A stretch of 64,000 nt of DNA from Kuafuiihalomonas sp039024635 (lineage in GTDB: Bacteria > Myxococcota > Kuafuiibacteriia > Kuafuiibacteriales > Kuafuiibacteriaceae). Below the pieces are notes generated by a model. The model was not told the origin of the DNA. It was given only the letters and a program-made list of their open reading frames with translations, and did not search any database. The stretch covers positions 52,029 to 116,028 of the forward strand of contig JBCCQA010000017.1 of assembly GCA_039024635.1 (NCBI GenBank), written 5' to 3'. Positions within the stretch are counted from its first letter, which is position 1; every line of letters begins with the position of its first letter. Shown piece by piece: positions 43,279 through 51,255 of this stretch. A program made the position numbers and the translations under genes.

Positions 43279-43731
43279 ATGTCGGAGAAAGCACTGGCCA
43301 CCCGCCTCAACGAAGCCGTCGCGCTCGAGCACACTCTCGCCATGCACTGCTTCCTCTACGAAACGACCGTGACCGGTTTGTGGCGCGTTTCCCTCGCGCC
43401 GCTCTTCAAGTCATTGGGCAATGAGGCCCGAGAGCACGCGAAGCTATTCGGCCAGAAGGTCGTGGCTTTGGGCGAGTTGCCGGCGTGCGCGGTCGGACCG
43501 GTCGCACCCGCCCAAACCGCGGATGAGATGGTGCAGATGGTTCTAACTTTGGAGCATCGAGCCATCAGCCTTTATGCCACTGCCTTGGAGGCGGTGGACG
43601 AGGGCGACGTGGCGATGCGGAACATGCTCGAGGACCACATCGACTCCGAGCAGCGCCACATCGACGAGATCACTCTCCTCGCCACCGGCAACGAGCGCTC
43701 AGCCCAGTCTGCCGTACGCGCCGCCTCCTGA
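43279..43731 (+). CDS. Ferritin-like (bacterioferritin/Dps-type) iron-storage protein
   Basis: 150 residues, four-helix ferritin layout. Possible ferroxidase ligands are E16 and H17 (AVALEHTLAMHC), E50 and H53 (NEAREHAKLF), E94 and H95 (LTLEHRAISL), and the C-terminal EQRHIDEI. A clear GGAG precedes the ATG and a Fur box lies upstream. It probably stores or detoxifies iron. Whether it is a true bacterioferritin, which binds haem via a conserved Met, cannot be decided. Confidence 0.78.
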   Translation: MSEKALATRLNEAVALEHTLAMHCFLYETTVTGLWRVSLAPLFKSLGNEAREHAKLFGQKVVALGELPACAVGPVAPAQTADEMVQMVLTLEHRAISLYATALEAVDEGDVAMRNMLEDHIDSEQRHIDEITLLATGNERSAQSAVRAAS

Positions 43732-43788
43732 AACGCCCTCGCGTCCTGAGAGCGGGCGGCTCTACGCTGTGTTAGCTCTGCTTGCAGA

Positions 43789-44115
43789 GTGTACGTCCTC
43801 GGCGCCATCGCCGTTCTCTTTGGGCTTGCCGCCGCCTTTGGCCTCTTCAACCACCACGTCCTCCGGCTACCCTTCACGATAGGCCTCCTCGTCTCGGGTT
43901 TGTCGGCTTCCCTGGTCATGTTGGGAGTCGACGCCCTGGTGCCGAGTCTGGGTCTCGCGAGCGTAGCCCGTGCCGTCGTCCAAGAGGTCGATTTCGCGAA
44001 CGCCATCCTTACGGCATGCTGAGCGTGCTCCTGTTCGCGGGCGCGCTCCACGTCGACTTGGACTCCTTGCTTGGCCGCTTGGAGACCGGCTCGCGGACGG
44101 CTCAGAGCGCTTGAA
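43789..44115 (+). pseudogene. Truncated, frameshifted cation/proton antiporter N-terminus
   Basis: The first frame reads FGLAAAFGLFNHHVLRLPFTIGLLVSGL and VVQEVDFANAIL, the start of CPA1/CPA2 type Na+/H+ antiporters (hydrophobic helices 1-3). It stops at 44022. The expected continuation, GMLSVLLFAGALHVDLDSLLG, follows in another frame, so one base is lost near 44013. The gene then breaks off near 44110, after about a quarter of a normal antiporter, and runs into the HPF-like gene. Confidence 0.7.
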
Positions 44116-44458
44116 GGTGGGGCCCAGCCCCCACGAGAGGCTGCACGACTGTTTCGGGAGCGGCTCGACGGCGGCGCCTGGCTATGAGGGCCTGACACTT
44201 TGCGATGGCGGTCGAGACGGCACGGATGGGATCCTTTTCCAGCTCTTTCACCAGGATGATCGGTCCCTTCTCCTGATGGAGCTGAATGACACACTGGATG
44301 CTCCGTCCGGAGCGAGCCTCTTCGAGGCGTCGGAGCCCGACCACGACCCGACCCAGTCGATGGGAGAAGTCGTGTAGTCCCCTCGCGGTCTGGTTGAGGA
44401 CGACCTGCGCCGTCATGTGGTCGATGGCTTTGTTGGAGGAACGCACTTCGATCTTCAT
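44102..44458 (-). CDS. HPF/RaiA-like ribosome-associated protein
   Basis: 118 residues. It begins MKIEVRSSNKAIDHM and has strands and helices (VVLNQTARGLHDFSHRLGRV, RSIQCVIQLHQEKGPIILV, AVSTAIAKCQALIARRRRR) of the sigma-54 modulation/HPF fold, which binds the 30S decoding site in stationary phase. It lacks the long C-terminal dimerisation extension. GGAG precedes the ATG at 44458. The 3' end overlaps the broken antiporter remnant by a few bases. Confidence 0.65.
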   Translation of the reverse strand: MKIEVRSSNKAIDHMTAQVVLNQTARGLHDFSHRLGRVVVGLRRLEEARSGRSIQCVIQLHQEKGPIILVKELEKDPIRAVSTAIAKCQALIARRRRRAAPETVVQPLVGAGPHLQAL

Positions 44459-44711
44459 GTCTCCGAGGCTAGCGATCGGGCCCGTGTATACAATTCAGTA
44501 AAATTGAGCATGGCGTGTAGGTTGGGTCGACATGAGCGGGGGAGCCCAAGGCCGCTCCCCACGAAGCATCTGCGGGCGAACCGGACGATCCTCTCAGTCT
44601 CGTCGTCGGAAGTGCCGGAACGGAAAGCTCGAGGTTCATTGGTCGGATTCGGGAGGCGTGGGAGCGGTCGTAGTTTGGGATTCGGAATCACCGTGCTGCC
44701 GCGGTAGAGAG

Positions 44712-44920
44712 TCAAGGCCTCACCGTCAACCGCTGACGGATGTCCAGGTCCGGGAAGTCCACGCGGGCAGCCATGTAATCCACGACCGCCCCCGCAATGT
44801 CCATTTGGGTGCAGTCTTCGTCGAGTTCGACGACCTCGGTACGTCCGCCCCTCGGGCCGCTTCGACCAGTCGCCGCGTGCTGTAGGACTTCGGACCGCAC
44901 AAGAGGAGGGCGAGCTTCAC
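44712..44920 (-). pseudogene. RimK-like ATP-grasp N-terminal remnant, frameshifted
   Basis: From GTG 44920 the frame reads LALLLCGPKSYSTRRLVEAA, a classic RimK start. A frameshift about 70 bases later then leads into TEVVELDEDCTQMDIAG and FPDLDIRQRL, which keeps the RimK N-lobe pattern (VLDxxxCxMxI then PDxDxxI), and the frame ends at 44712. No ATP-grasp domain follows. The 250 bases between here and the HPF-like gene hold no recognised gene, only an AT-rich patch with TGTATACA near 44486. Confidence 0.45.
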
Positions 44921-44992
44921 GGTGGCCAGGCCGTCATGCCGAGATTGGGCCGGCAACGGGCCCTTGCAGGTACTTTGGGGCCGTGGGTTTGT

Positions 44993-46573
44993 TCAATGCC
45001 CGGCTTGGGCTTCGATCCACTCGGAGACTGACCGAAGGTCCCCAGGGCGCCCTGTGAGATGGCGCGCCGTCTCGAAGTCCTGGGCGAGCGCGAAGGAAAT
45101 GGGGGCGTCGGCGTCGGCGTCTCGGAGCTTGGCTTCGACTTCGGCCCAGCTCGGGTTCGAAGCCGCAGCCCGACTGCACCTCGGGTCGATGGCCGGATAG
45201 ATTCCGAGACGGGCGCGGGCTGAGCAAGTCGTGATGACGGCGTCGAATGCTCCGAGTAGCGGGTTGCTTGTGGATGAGGGCGGTCGGGCCGTGACGATGT
45301 TCCAGGGCTCAATCACGAAGCAACGGCGAGCTCGGACCCGGAGCAGGTCCAAATCTCGGTCGATCCTTGCCGCATCATCACTGTGCACGAACAGGAAGAC
45401 GGTTCCGTCAGTGGAGGATGGAAGGTCGAAGGTCACGAGGCCGTCCAAGCGGGTCTCGGCTCTAAAACTTGCAAGGTCGCCCCACAGCGGCCGATCGGGC
45501 CGCGTGCTGGCCCAGTAGACCGGTGCCTTTCGGCCGAGACGCCAGGAGAGCTCGGCCACCAAGAACATGAGCCCGGTCTCGGCTGAGCCTCGGATTCGAA
45601 TTAGGCCCTCCGTGGGCACGGGCGCCAACAGGTCCACGGCCCAGATACCCGTCTCGTCTTCGGGCCTTGGCGCCGCGCCTCTCGCCTCTCGTCGAGCAAG
45701 AGCGGCATCCTCATGGCTCCATCCGGCCTGGCTCAGGGTCTCTGGGTCGGCGCCAGCCTTCAAGAGCATCTCCACCACCCCCATGTGGCCTCGAAGCGCG
45801 GCTGCGAAGAGCGCTGTGTCGCCCTGGGCGCAACGACAGGCCCGGTTTGGATCCGCACCCCGGGCAAGAAGAAGCTCGACCATCTCGGTGTCGCCCCCGG
45901 ATGCGGCCAAGACCAAGGCGGTCCGGGCGTGGGCAAGGGGATGGTCCTGCTCGAGGGCCCATTCACGGGACCAGTCTTCTTCGAGGTCGATCCATTCAGG
46001 ATGGACGTCCAGCATCCGAGCGACCTCCGGCAGCTGGCCCGAAGCCACCGCCTGAAAGAAGCTCGAGTGACCGGCTGAGCCGGCGCCCCTCGACGGCTCC
46101 ACTTCGTTCAGGCGCGCGGCGAGCCGCTTTCGTCCAAGCCGAAGTCGCTTCTTCAACAGAGGCAAGGAGATGCCCATGCGCTCAGCGACCTCTCGCTGGG
46201 ACCGCTGACGAAGGTCGAACTCCACCAGGGCCATACGCTCCGACTCGGGCAGCCAAGACAGCTTACGCCATAGAAGCTCGTGGTCCACTGCACCCGGGGA
46301 TTCGGGCTCGCTCGGGGGCTCGAGGTCGGCCGAGGCCTCTGAACGAGCCTCCTTGCGCAGGTGGCGTAGGCAGTGGGTGCGTACGATGGCGGCCAACCAG
46401 CCAGAGAAGGCATCAGGATCCCGGAGCATAGGCAGCTTGCGGAAGACGTCGAGCCACACCTCCTGAATGACGTCGTCCACGGCATGGGACGGGACCTTCC
46501 TTCGGGCCCATCTTCGGGCCTTGGCGTCGAAGACTTCGATGAGTCGAAGGAGCTGGGGATCCTGCCGTTTCAT
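44993..46573 (-). CDS. Sigma factor-ankyrin-F1 beta-like fusion protein
   Basis: 526 residues. Residues 1-75 are ECF sigma region 2 (HAVDDVIQEVWLDVFRKLP, FSGWLAAIVRTHCLRHLRK), and 100-155 are region 4 (LPESERMALVEFDLRQRSQ, REVAERMGISLPLLKKRL). Residues 165-300 are about three ankyrin repeats (TALVLAASGGDTEMVELLLA, TALFAAALRGHMGVVEMLLK). Residues 305-526 resemble F1-ATPase beta: DETGIWAVDLLAPVP, a degenerate P-loop (GSAETGLM for GGAGVGKT), LGIYPAIDP and the C-terminal ALAQDFETARHLTGRPGDL. The catalytic Lys and Thr of Walker A are missing, so it probably binds but does not hydrolyse nucleotide, or senses something else. There is no adjacent anti-sigma gene. Confidence 0.75.
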   Translation of the reverse strand: MKRQDPQLLRLIEVFDAKARRWARRKVPSHAVDDVIQEVWLDVFRKLPMLRDPDAFSGWLAAIVRTHCLRHLRKEARSEASADLEPPSEPESPGAVDHELLWRKLSWLPESERMALVEFDLRQRSQREVAERMGISLPLLKKRLRLGRKRLAARLNEVEPSRGAGSAGHSSFFQAVASGQLPEVARMLDVHPEWIDLEEDWSREWALEQDHPLAHARTALVLAASGGDTEMVELLLARGADPNRACRCAQGDTALFAAALRGHMGVVEMLLKAGADPETLSQAGWSHEDAALARREARGAAPRPEDETGIWAVDLLAPVPTEGLIRIRGSAETGLMFLVAELSWRLGRKAPVYWASTRPDRPLWGDLASFRAETRLDGLVTFDLPSSTDGTVFLFVHSDDAARIDRDLDLLRVRARRCFVIEPWNIVTARPPSSTSNPLLGAFDAVITTCSARARLGIYPAIDPRCSRAAASNPSWAEVEAKLRDADADAPISFALAQDFETARHLTGRPGDLRSVSEWIEAQAGH

Positions 46574-46695
46574 ACCTTCTAGAGCCAGGGGCTGCGCCCC
46601 AGGATACCCCGGAGATTGCCCCTGGAGGTCAAATCGGTTGGCCTCGGTCCGGACGACTTTCGAAGGTTTCCGGGTCCGATCCAGAAGGCTTTCCG

Positions 46696-48303
46696 CTAGG
46701 GGAGCCGCAGCTGAACCGTTTGGAGAGCGTTGGCCGGGAGCTCGAGGATGGCCAGCTCCTCGCCCACCTGAAGCTGGAGTTCGATTGGCCTCTTGGTGGT
46801 GTTCAGGAGCTGGACGCTGAGGAGGCCCTTCGGGTTCACCGTGGCGCAGGCGTGGAGTACGTCGGACCCCAGCTGCCCGAGCTCAGTTCGTGTCAGAAGG
46901 GCTTGGTCGCCGGGCCGAATGGTCCGGCTGAACTGACTCAGCACGTGGAAGACCGGCGTGTAGTGGATCTGTCCGCTGTCGACGTCGATCATGATCGGTG
47001 CGCCGCAGAAGTTTCCGACGTGGTTGGGTCCTCCATTTCGGTCGAGGACCAGGTTCCAGTCGATCCAGCCCGACAGCCAGTGGTTCGTGCCGACGATGAT
47101 GTCGCGCGCGTAGCGATGGACGGGGGTGTAGATGGGGTGACGCTCTGGATGCGGGGCCCAGCTTGCGGTGTAGGCCCAGTCGGTGGCGTTCTCGTTCCAC
47201 CAAAACGCATCGTTGGCGAACCATCCCTTCTCCTGAAAGCGCTTGGGGTCGCTGACGCCTTTTGGAGCGGGCTTTCCGAGGTCGTCGATGCAGCCCTCGG
47301 TGTGGATGATCTGGGAGTGGGGGTAGTGGGCGTGGACGGCTTCGAAGTCGTGTTCGTACACATCGACCGTGCTCGAGTACCAGTGGACGGCGGTCCCGAA
47401 CACGTGGCGGGCGGCCTCGACGTCACCAAGGATGACGTCGGTCCATCGACGCATCTCATCTCGGTTCTGGTCGTAGATCAGGATCTTGGTCTCGGGGTGG
47501 GCGCTGGCTTTGAGCCTCGGGCCCAGGTGACGCTTGATGAAGTCTCGCTGGGACGCGGGCGTAAAGTGCATACTCTCCCAATGGCCATTGTTCCCGTTGG
47601 GTTCGTTGACCGGCGTCAGCGCCCACACCTTCACGCCCCGAGCCGCATAGGCGTCGAGATACTTGACGAGGTAGTCGGCGTAGCTGGCTTCGTGCTCTGG
47701 TAGGAGCCGGCCACCCGAACCCTGCCACTTATTGGCTTTGGAAGGACGGGTGTACCAGTCTTGGATGTCCTTCATCCAAGGGGGCGCAGTCCAGGCCGAG
47801 GCTACGATGTTCAGGGATGAATCCTGCTGCCCTCGCTTGATGCCCAGGGCCTCCTTGATCATGGGCAAGAGGTCGTAGGACTCGTCCGCGATCTTGGGAT
47901 GCTCTTTCCTCGCGAAGCCTTCCTCGTCTACGGCCACACTGAAGTCGGCCAGCTTGGGTTCGGGCTTCTGGGCGTAGCTGTACCTTCCACGGACCGAGAA
48001 GTCCGAGGCGCCAATCATCGTCCGGGCGAGGGCGAAGTTGGCGCCCTGTTCTCCGAAGGCCCGCTCCATCAACGCCCGTCGCTGGACGGGCGGAAGGTGA
48101 GCCAGCACGAAGGCCGACGCCTCGGTGAAAGAGCTTCCAACGCCCCACACTCGCTGGCGGCGCCTCTCTAGCTCCACCTTCACCAGGGGCCCCTTAGCCG
48201 GCGCCCCCTTCACGAATCGGAGCGGAGGGCCTTTGCCGCCTCGCGCGCCGGATTCACTCGTCACCCACACCGCTTCCGTTGCTCGCCCCACGGGGCCACC
48301 CAT
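46696..48303 (-). CDS. Glycoside hydrolase family 30-like protein (glucosylceramidase type)
   Basis: About 535 residues. The family's WGVGSSFTEASAF and TMIGASDFSVRGRYSY near the N-terminus, the acid/base Glu in LTPVNEPNGN, the nucleophile Glu in IIHTEGCID, and the late WLSGWIDWNLVLDRNGGP identify GH30. The C-terminal beta-sandwich is the last ~90 residues. No signal peptide is visible, so it may act inside the cell or be exported by another route. Targets are beta-glucosides or related glycans; specificity is undecided. ATG 48303 is preferred. It diverges from the GTPase module. Confidence 0.87.
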   Translation of the reverse strand: MGGPVGRATEAVWVTSESGARGGKGPPLRFVKGAPAKGPLVKVELERRRQRVWGVGSSFTEASAFVLAHLPPVQRRALMERAFGEQGANFALARTMIGASDFSVRGRYSYAQKPEPKLADFSVAVDEEGFARKEHPKIADESYDLLPMIKEALGIKRGQQDSSLNIVASAWTAPPWMKDIQDWYTRPSKANKWQGSGGRLLPEHEASYADYLVKYLDAYAARGVKVWALTPVNEPNGNNGHWESMHFTPASQRDFIKRHLGPRLKASAHPETKILIYDQNRDEMRRWTDVILGDVEAARHVFGTAVHWYSSTVDVYEHDFEAVHAHYPHSQIIHTEGCIDDLGKPAPKGVSDPKRFQEKGWFANDAFWWNENATDWAYTASWAPHPERHPIYTPVHRYARDIIVGTNHWLSGWIDWNLVLDRNGGPNHVGNFCGAPIMIDVDSGQIHYTPVFHVLSQFSRTIRPGDQALLTRTELGQLGSDVLHACATVNPKGLLSVQLLNTTKRPIELQLQVGEELAILELPANALQTVQLRLP

Positions 48304-48471
48304 TTTCCATCCGTCGCTCCGCGGCAATCGACGATTTTCTCTCCCCCGTCCGAAAAGGCGAGGTAATCCGCAACTTGACTTGCGTGTTCAGGTGGCGTCG
48401 GGGGGAATGGGCGGAAGGGGCGGATTGGGGGGTTCGATCGGGGCCCAAAAGTGTGGTGTTCTGACCGCCCG

Positions 48472-48972
48472 ATGTGGGTATTCAAGGTCTGCCTCGTCGG
48501 CGCGTTCGCCGTGGGCAAGTCGAGTTTGGCGCGGCGCTTCGTGTCCGACGTCTTCTCGGACCGCTATCTGACCACCATCGGTGTCCGAATCGAGAAGCGG
48601 GCTCTGGAGGTCGACGGGGCCTCGGTCCGACTGGCTGTTTGGGACATTCACGGCGAGGATCGCTTCCAATCGGTCGATAGCCTCTACTTGCGAGGTGCCG
48701 CAGGAATTGCGCTCGTGGTGGATCCCACCCGGCCGGACACCGTCCAGGTGGCAACGGAGCTCTCCGAGCGGGCGCGGCGCGCCGCCCCAGAGGCCGTCCA
48801 GATCGTCCTCCTTAACAAGCTCGACCTCCGCGACGACTGGCGACCCGAAGTCGAAACCGTCGTCGACACCATCGGGGCCGAGGCGGTCCATCGGGTCAGT
48901 GCCAAGACGGGGGAGGGCGTCGAGGGTTCCTTCGACGAACTGACGCGGTCGATGCTGAAACGGGGTCGTTGA
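48472..48972 (+). CDS. Ras/Rab-like small GTPase
   Basis: About 166 residues. P-loop GAFAVGKSSL, switch I Thr (SDRYLTTIGVRIE), WDIHGED in place of WDTAGQE, NKLD in VLLNKLDLRD and SAK in RVSAKTGEGV. This is a full Rab/Ras-type domain with no lipid-modification Cys. The Gln of DxxGQ is replaced by Glu, which may lower or alter GTP hydrolysis. The ATG at 48472 is preferred over 48451. It is the first gene of a four-gene module and probably its switch. Confidence 0.9.
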   Translation: MWVFKVCLVGAFAVGKSSLARRFVSDVFSDRYLTTIGVRIEKRALEVDGASVRLAVWDIHGEDRFQSVDSLYLRGAAGIALVVDPTRPDTVQVATELSERARRAAPEAVQIVLLNKLDLRDDWRPEVETVVDTIGAEAVHRVSAKTGEGVEGSFDELTRSMLKRGR

Positions 48973-49004
48973 AGGATCGGATCCCGCCGGTCTAGCCTGT
49001 TGGC

Positions 49005-49547
49005 ATGCACCAGCACGATGGCGATTCCCGAGGTGAAGACAAGATAGAGCGCATTCGGGACATCCTGTTCGGTGCCCAAGCCGAGGACTTCGAGAGCCGG
49101 CTCAACAGCCTCGAAGAGACGCTCTTCCGTACCTTGGAATCGACCCGACAGCAGTTGAGCGAACGCATCGAACAGCTTGAGCGAAACCTCCAGGACGGTT
49201 TGTCTGCCCTCCGAAACAGTCTGGACCTTCAACGAGAGGCGCAAGAGAAGCTGGCTCAAGACGTCGAGAACCGGGCAGCAGAAGACCGACGAGAATCCGA
49301 CCGAAGGATCCGGGAGACCGAACGCAAGATCGAAGAGCTGGGTAGCCGCTTCGAAGGGGAGCTGCGAGATGCCAAGCGCGAAGCCGAGCAGCGACTGAAC
49401 GACGGGCTAGCGAGTCTGCGTGATCGAAGCAACCAGCGGATGGATGAGCTCAAGAGCTCCAAGGCCGATCGCCTCCGCCTCGCCCAGCTCTTCGCCGACG
49501 CCAGCGAGGCGCTGGTCGGTGCGGGGAGCAAGGGCCCGGATGACTAG
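49005..49547 (+). CDS. Coiled-coil protein of the GTPase module
   Basis: 180 residues, almost wholly charged heptad coiled coil (FESRLNSLEETLFRTLES, LSERIEQLERNLQDG, IRETERKIEELGSRFEGEL). The short N-terminal part (DKIERIRDILFGAQAEDF) is the least coil-like and could be a docking motif. No enzyme motif is seen. Its stop overlaps the following gene's start (ATGACTAG). It may be an effector or scaffold for the GTPase. Confidence 0.7.
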   Translation: MHQHDGDSRGEDKIERIRDILFGAQAEDFESRLNSLEETLFRTLESTRQQLSERIEQLERNLQDGLSALRNSLDLQREAQEKLAQDVENRAAEDRRESDRRIRETERKIEELGSRFEGELRDAKREAEQRLNDGLASLRDRSNQRMDELKSSKADRLRLAQLFADASEALVGAGSKGPDD

Positions 49548-51255
49548 TCTCTCTCCTTCAAAACGGGAGCCCAGTATTCGTGAGCTTCGTCGCCTTCTCT
49601 TCGAAGCCGAGCTCAAGTCACTGCGGACGGTTCAGCAGGCGGTCGGGGATCCGACCGAGCGCCGCGTCCGCATCGAGCAAGACCTTTCCAAGCTCCTCAA
49701 TTCGCTGAGCCCGGCCGAGCTTCGGGCCCTGGCTCATGACCTGCGCCCAGTCACCAAGCAAACACTAGCCTTGGTAGCCAGAGACGCGCCCGATGAGCTG
49801 GGTCGCATCCTCGCCCCCTCGCTCGGTCCCTTCATCCGCTCCTACGTTCGCGTGCTCATGTCCGGCGCGGTCGAGGGTCTGGCCAAGCTGCTGGAGAACG
49901 CGCTCACCCTCAAGAGCCTGCGCTGGAGATGGGAAGCTTGGACCACCGGGCGTTCCTTGGGTGAGGTCGCTCTTTATCACTCCCTCCTTTATCGGGTGAA
50001 GCGCGTCCTTCTCATTCACGAGCCTACCGGCGCTCTTCTGTGCGCAGCTTCGGCCGAGGAGAACGAGATCGACGATGACCTTGTGTCTGGAATGCTGACC
50101 GCATTCCGGAGCTTCATGACTTCGGTGGAGAGCTCCGACATCGACGCTTCCGACCTCATCCAGTCTGGCCCCCACGCCTTCCTCGTGCAGCAAAACGGTG
50201 CGCTCCTCATGGCGCTTCAGGTTGAAGGCGTCGTGCGTCCCCGTCTCACGGACCAGCTGGCCGAGACCCTGGATGCTATCGCTCGCTCCTATAGTGGCGA
50301 AGTCGAGGACTTCAGAGGTGATACGACTCCATTCGAGGCGGCTCGGCCCAAGCTCGAGGCCTGCCTCCTCTTCGAGGCACGGCAGCCCGGTACTCGTCGA
50401 TGGACGAAGATGCTGGCCGCGAGCCTGCTCATTCTCCTCTTTCTCTCGGCTGTGGGCCTAGTGGGCTACCGCGTCTATCGAGGCGTCCTGCTCGATCGCT
50501 ACCTCGACGCCCTGGCCGAGGCACCGGGACTGATCGTCACCGGTCACGAGAATCGTTGGCTCCAGTCCGAGCTTGAAGGCCTCAGAGATCCCAATGCACC
50601 CGCCCCATCGGACGTGTGGCGAGATTCGGGAGCAGCCGACGGATGGCTCGGTGATCCGCCCCAGGAGCGTTGGACGCCAGTACTCCTGTCTTCCCCTGAG
50701 CAGGTAGAACGGCGCTTGGCGGCGGCCTTCGCGGCCTCTGAGGATCTGATCGTATCGGTCGACGAGACGGGCACGGCCCAGTTGAAGGGACGGGTGGCAC
50801 CAAAGGATCAGCTGCGCCTTTCATGGCTTCATCCGGCGTGGGTCGGCTTGGAGGCCATCGACCGCACTGGGCTCGAAGGGACTCCTGAGGGCGCGGGTTC
50901 CGATGGGGGAGCTGACGTGGATGCTCTCGTGAAGGCCTTGGAGGCCGTCTCGATCCCCTTTGCCATTTCCGAAAGCGAGACCAGGGGGGATCAGCCCCTG
51001 CTCGAGGCCATCGCACTTCTCAAGCGGCTCGATCGAGGTCTGACGACCCCCACTCAAGTCGAGGTCATCGGGCGGGCGGATCCAAGTGGCCCCGAAAACC
51101 TGAACCAGCGGCTCCGGGTCGAGCGGGCGGCCCACGTCCTCTCGTTCATTCGGACGGGTGCTTGGCGGCACCTTCGCTTCGCACCGATGGCCGCGTCCCC
51201 TGTTGAGGACGAAGCGTCCTCGCCCTCTGTACGCTTCCGGGTTCGCGTTCCATGA
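49540..51255 (+). CDS. Membrane protein with a roadblock/longin-like cytoplasmic part and an OmpA-like end
   Basis: 571 residues. The N-terminal ~165 are helical (SIRELRRLLFEAELKSLR). Residues about 165-280 (RVKRVLLIHEPTGALLCAAS, SGMLTAFRSFMTSV, HAFLVQQNGALLMALQVEG) look like a roadblock/longin-type fold, a known GTPase-partner fold. One membrane helix lies near residues 290-311. The C-terminus (TPTQVEVIGRADPSG, NQRLRVERAAHVLSF) is an OmpA/MotB-type peptidoglycan-binding domain. This would link a cytoplasmic GTPase to the cell wall. Coupled to its neighbours by overlaps on both sides. Confidence 0.72.
   Translation: MTSLSPSKREPSIRELRRLLFEAELKSLRTVQQAVGDPTERRVRIEQDLSKLLNSLSPAELRALAHDLRPVTKQTLALVARDAPDELGRILAPSLGPFIRSYVRVLMSGAVEGLAKLLENALTLKSLRWRWEAWTTGRSLGEVALYHSLLYRVKRVLLIHEPTGALLCAASAEENEIDDDLVSGMLTAFRSFMTSVESSDIDASDLIQSGPHAFLVQQNGALLMALQVEGVVRPRLTDQLAETLDAIARSYSGEVEDFRGDTTPFEAARPKLEACLLFEARQPGTRRWTKMLAASLLILLFLSAVGLVGYRVYRGVLLDRYLDALAEAPGLIVTGHENRWLQSELEGLRDPNAPAPSDVWRDSGAADGWLGDPPQERWTPVLLSSPEQVERRLAAAFAASEDLIVSVDETGTAQLKGRVAPKDQLRLSWLHPAWVGLEAIDRTGLEGTPEGAGSDGGADVDALVKALEAVSIPFAISESETRGDQPLLEAIALLKRLDRGLTTPTQVEVIGRADPSGPENLNQRLRVERAAHVLSFIRTGAWRHLRFAPMAASPVEDEASSPSVRFRVRVP

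Noticed and set aside
46720..47703. 327-residue open frame antisense to the GH30 gene
   Set aside because: Overlaps a gene with intact catalytic motifs and has the Val/Gly/Asp composition of a complementary-strand shadow.
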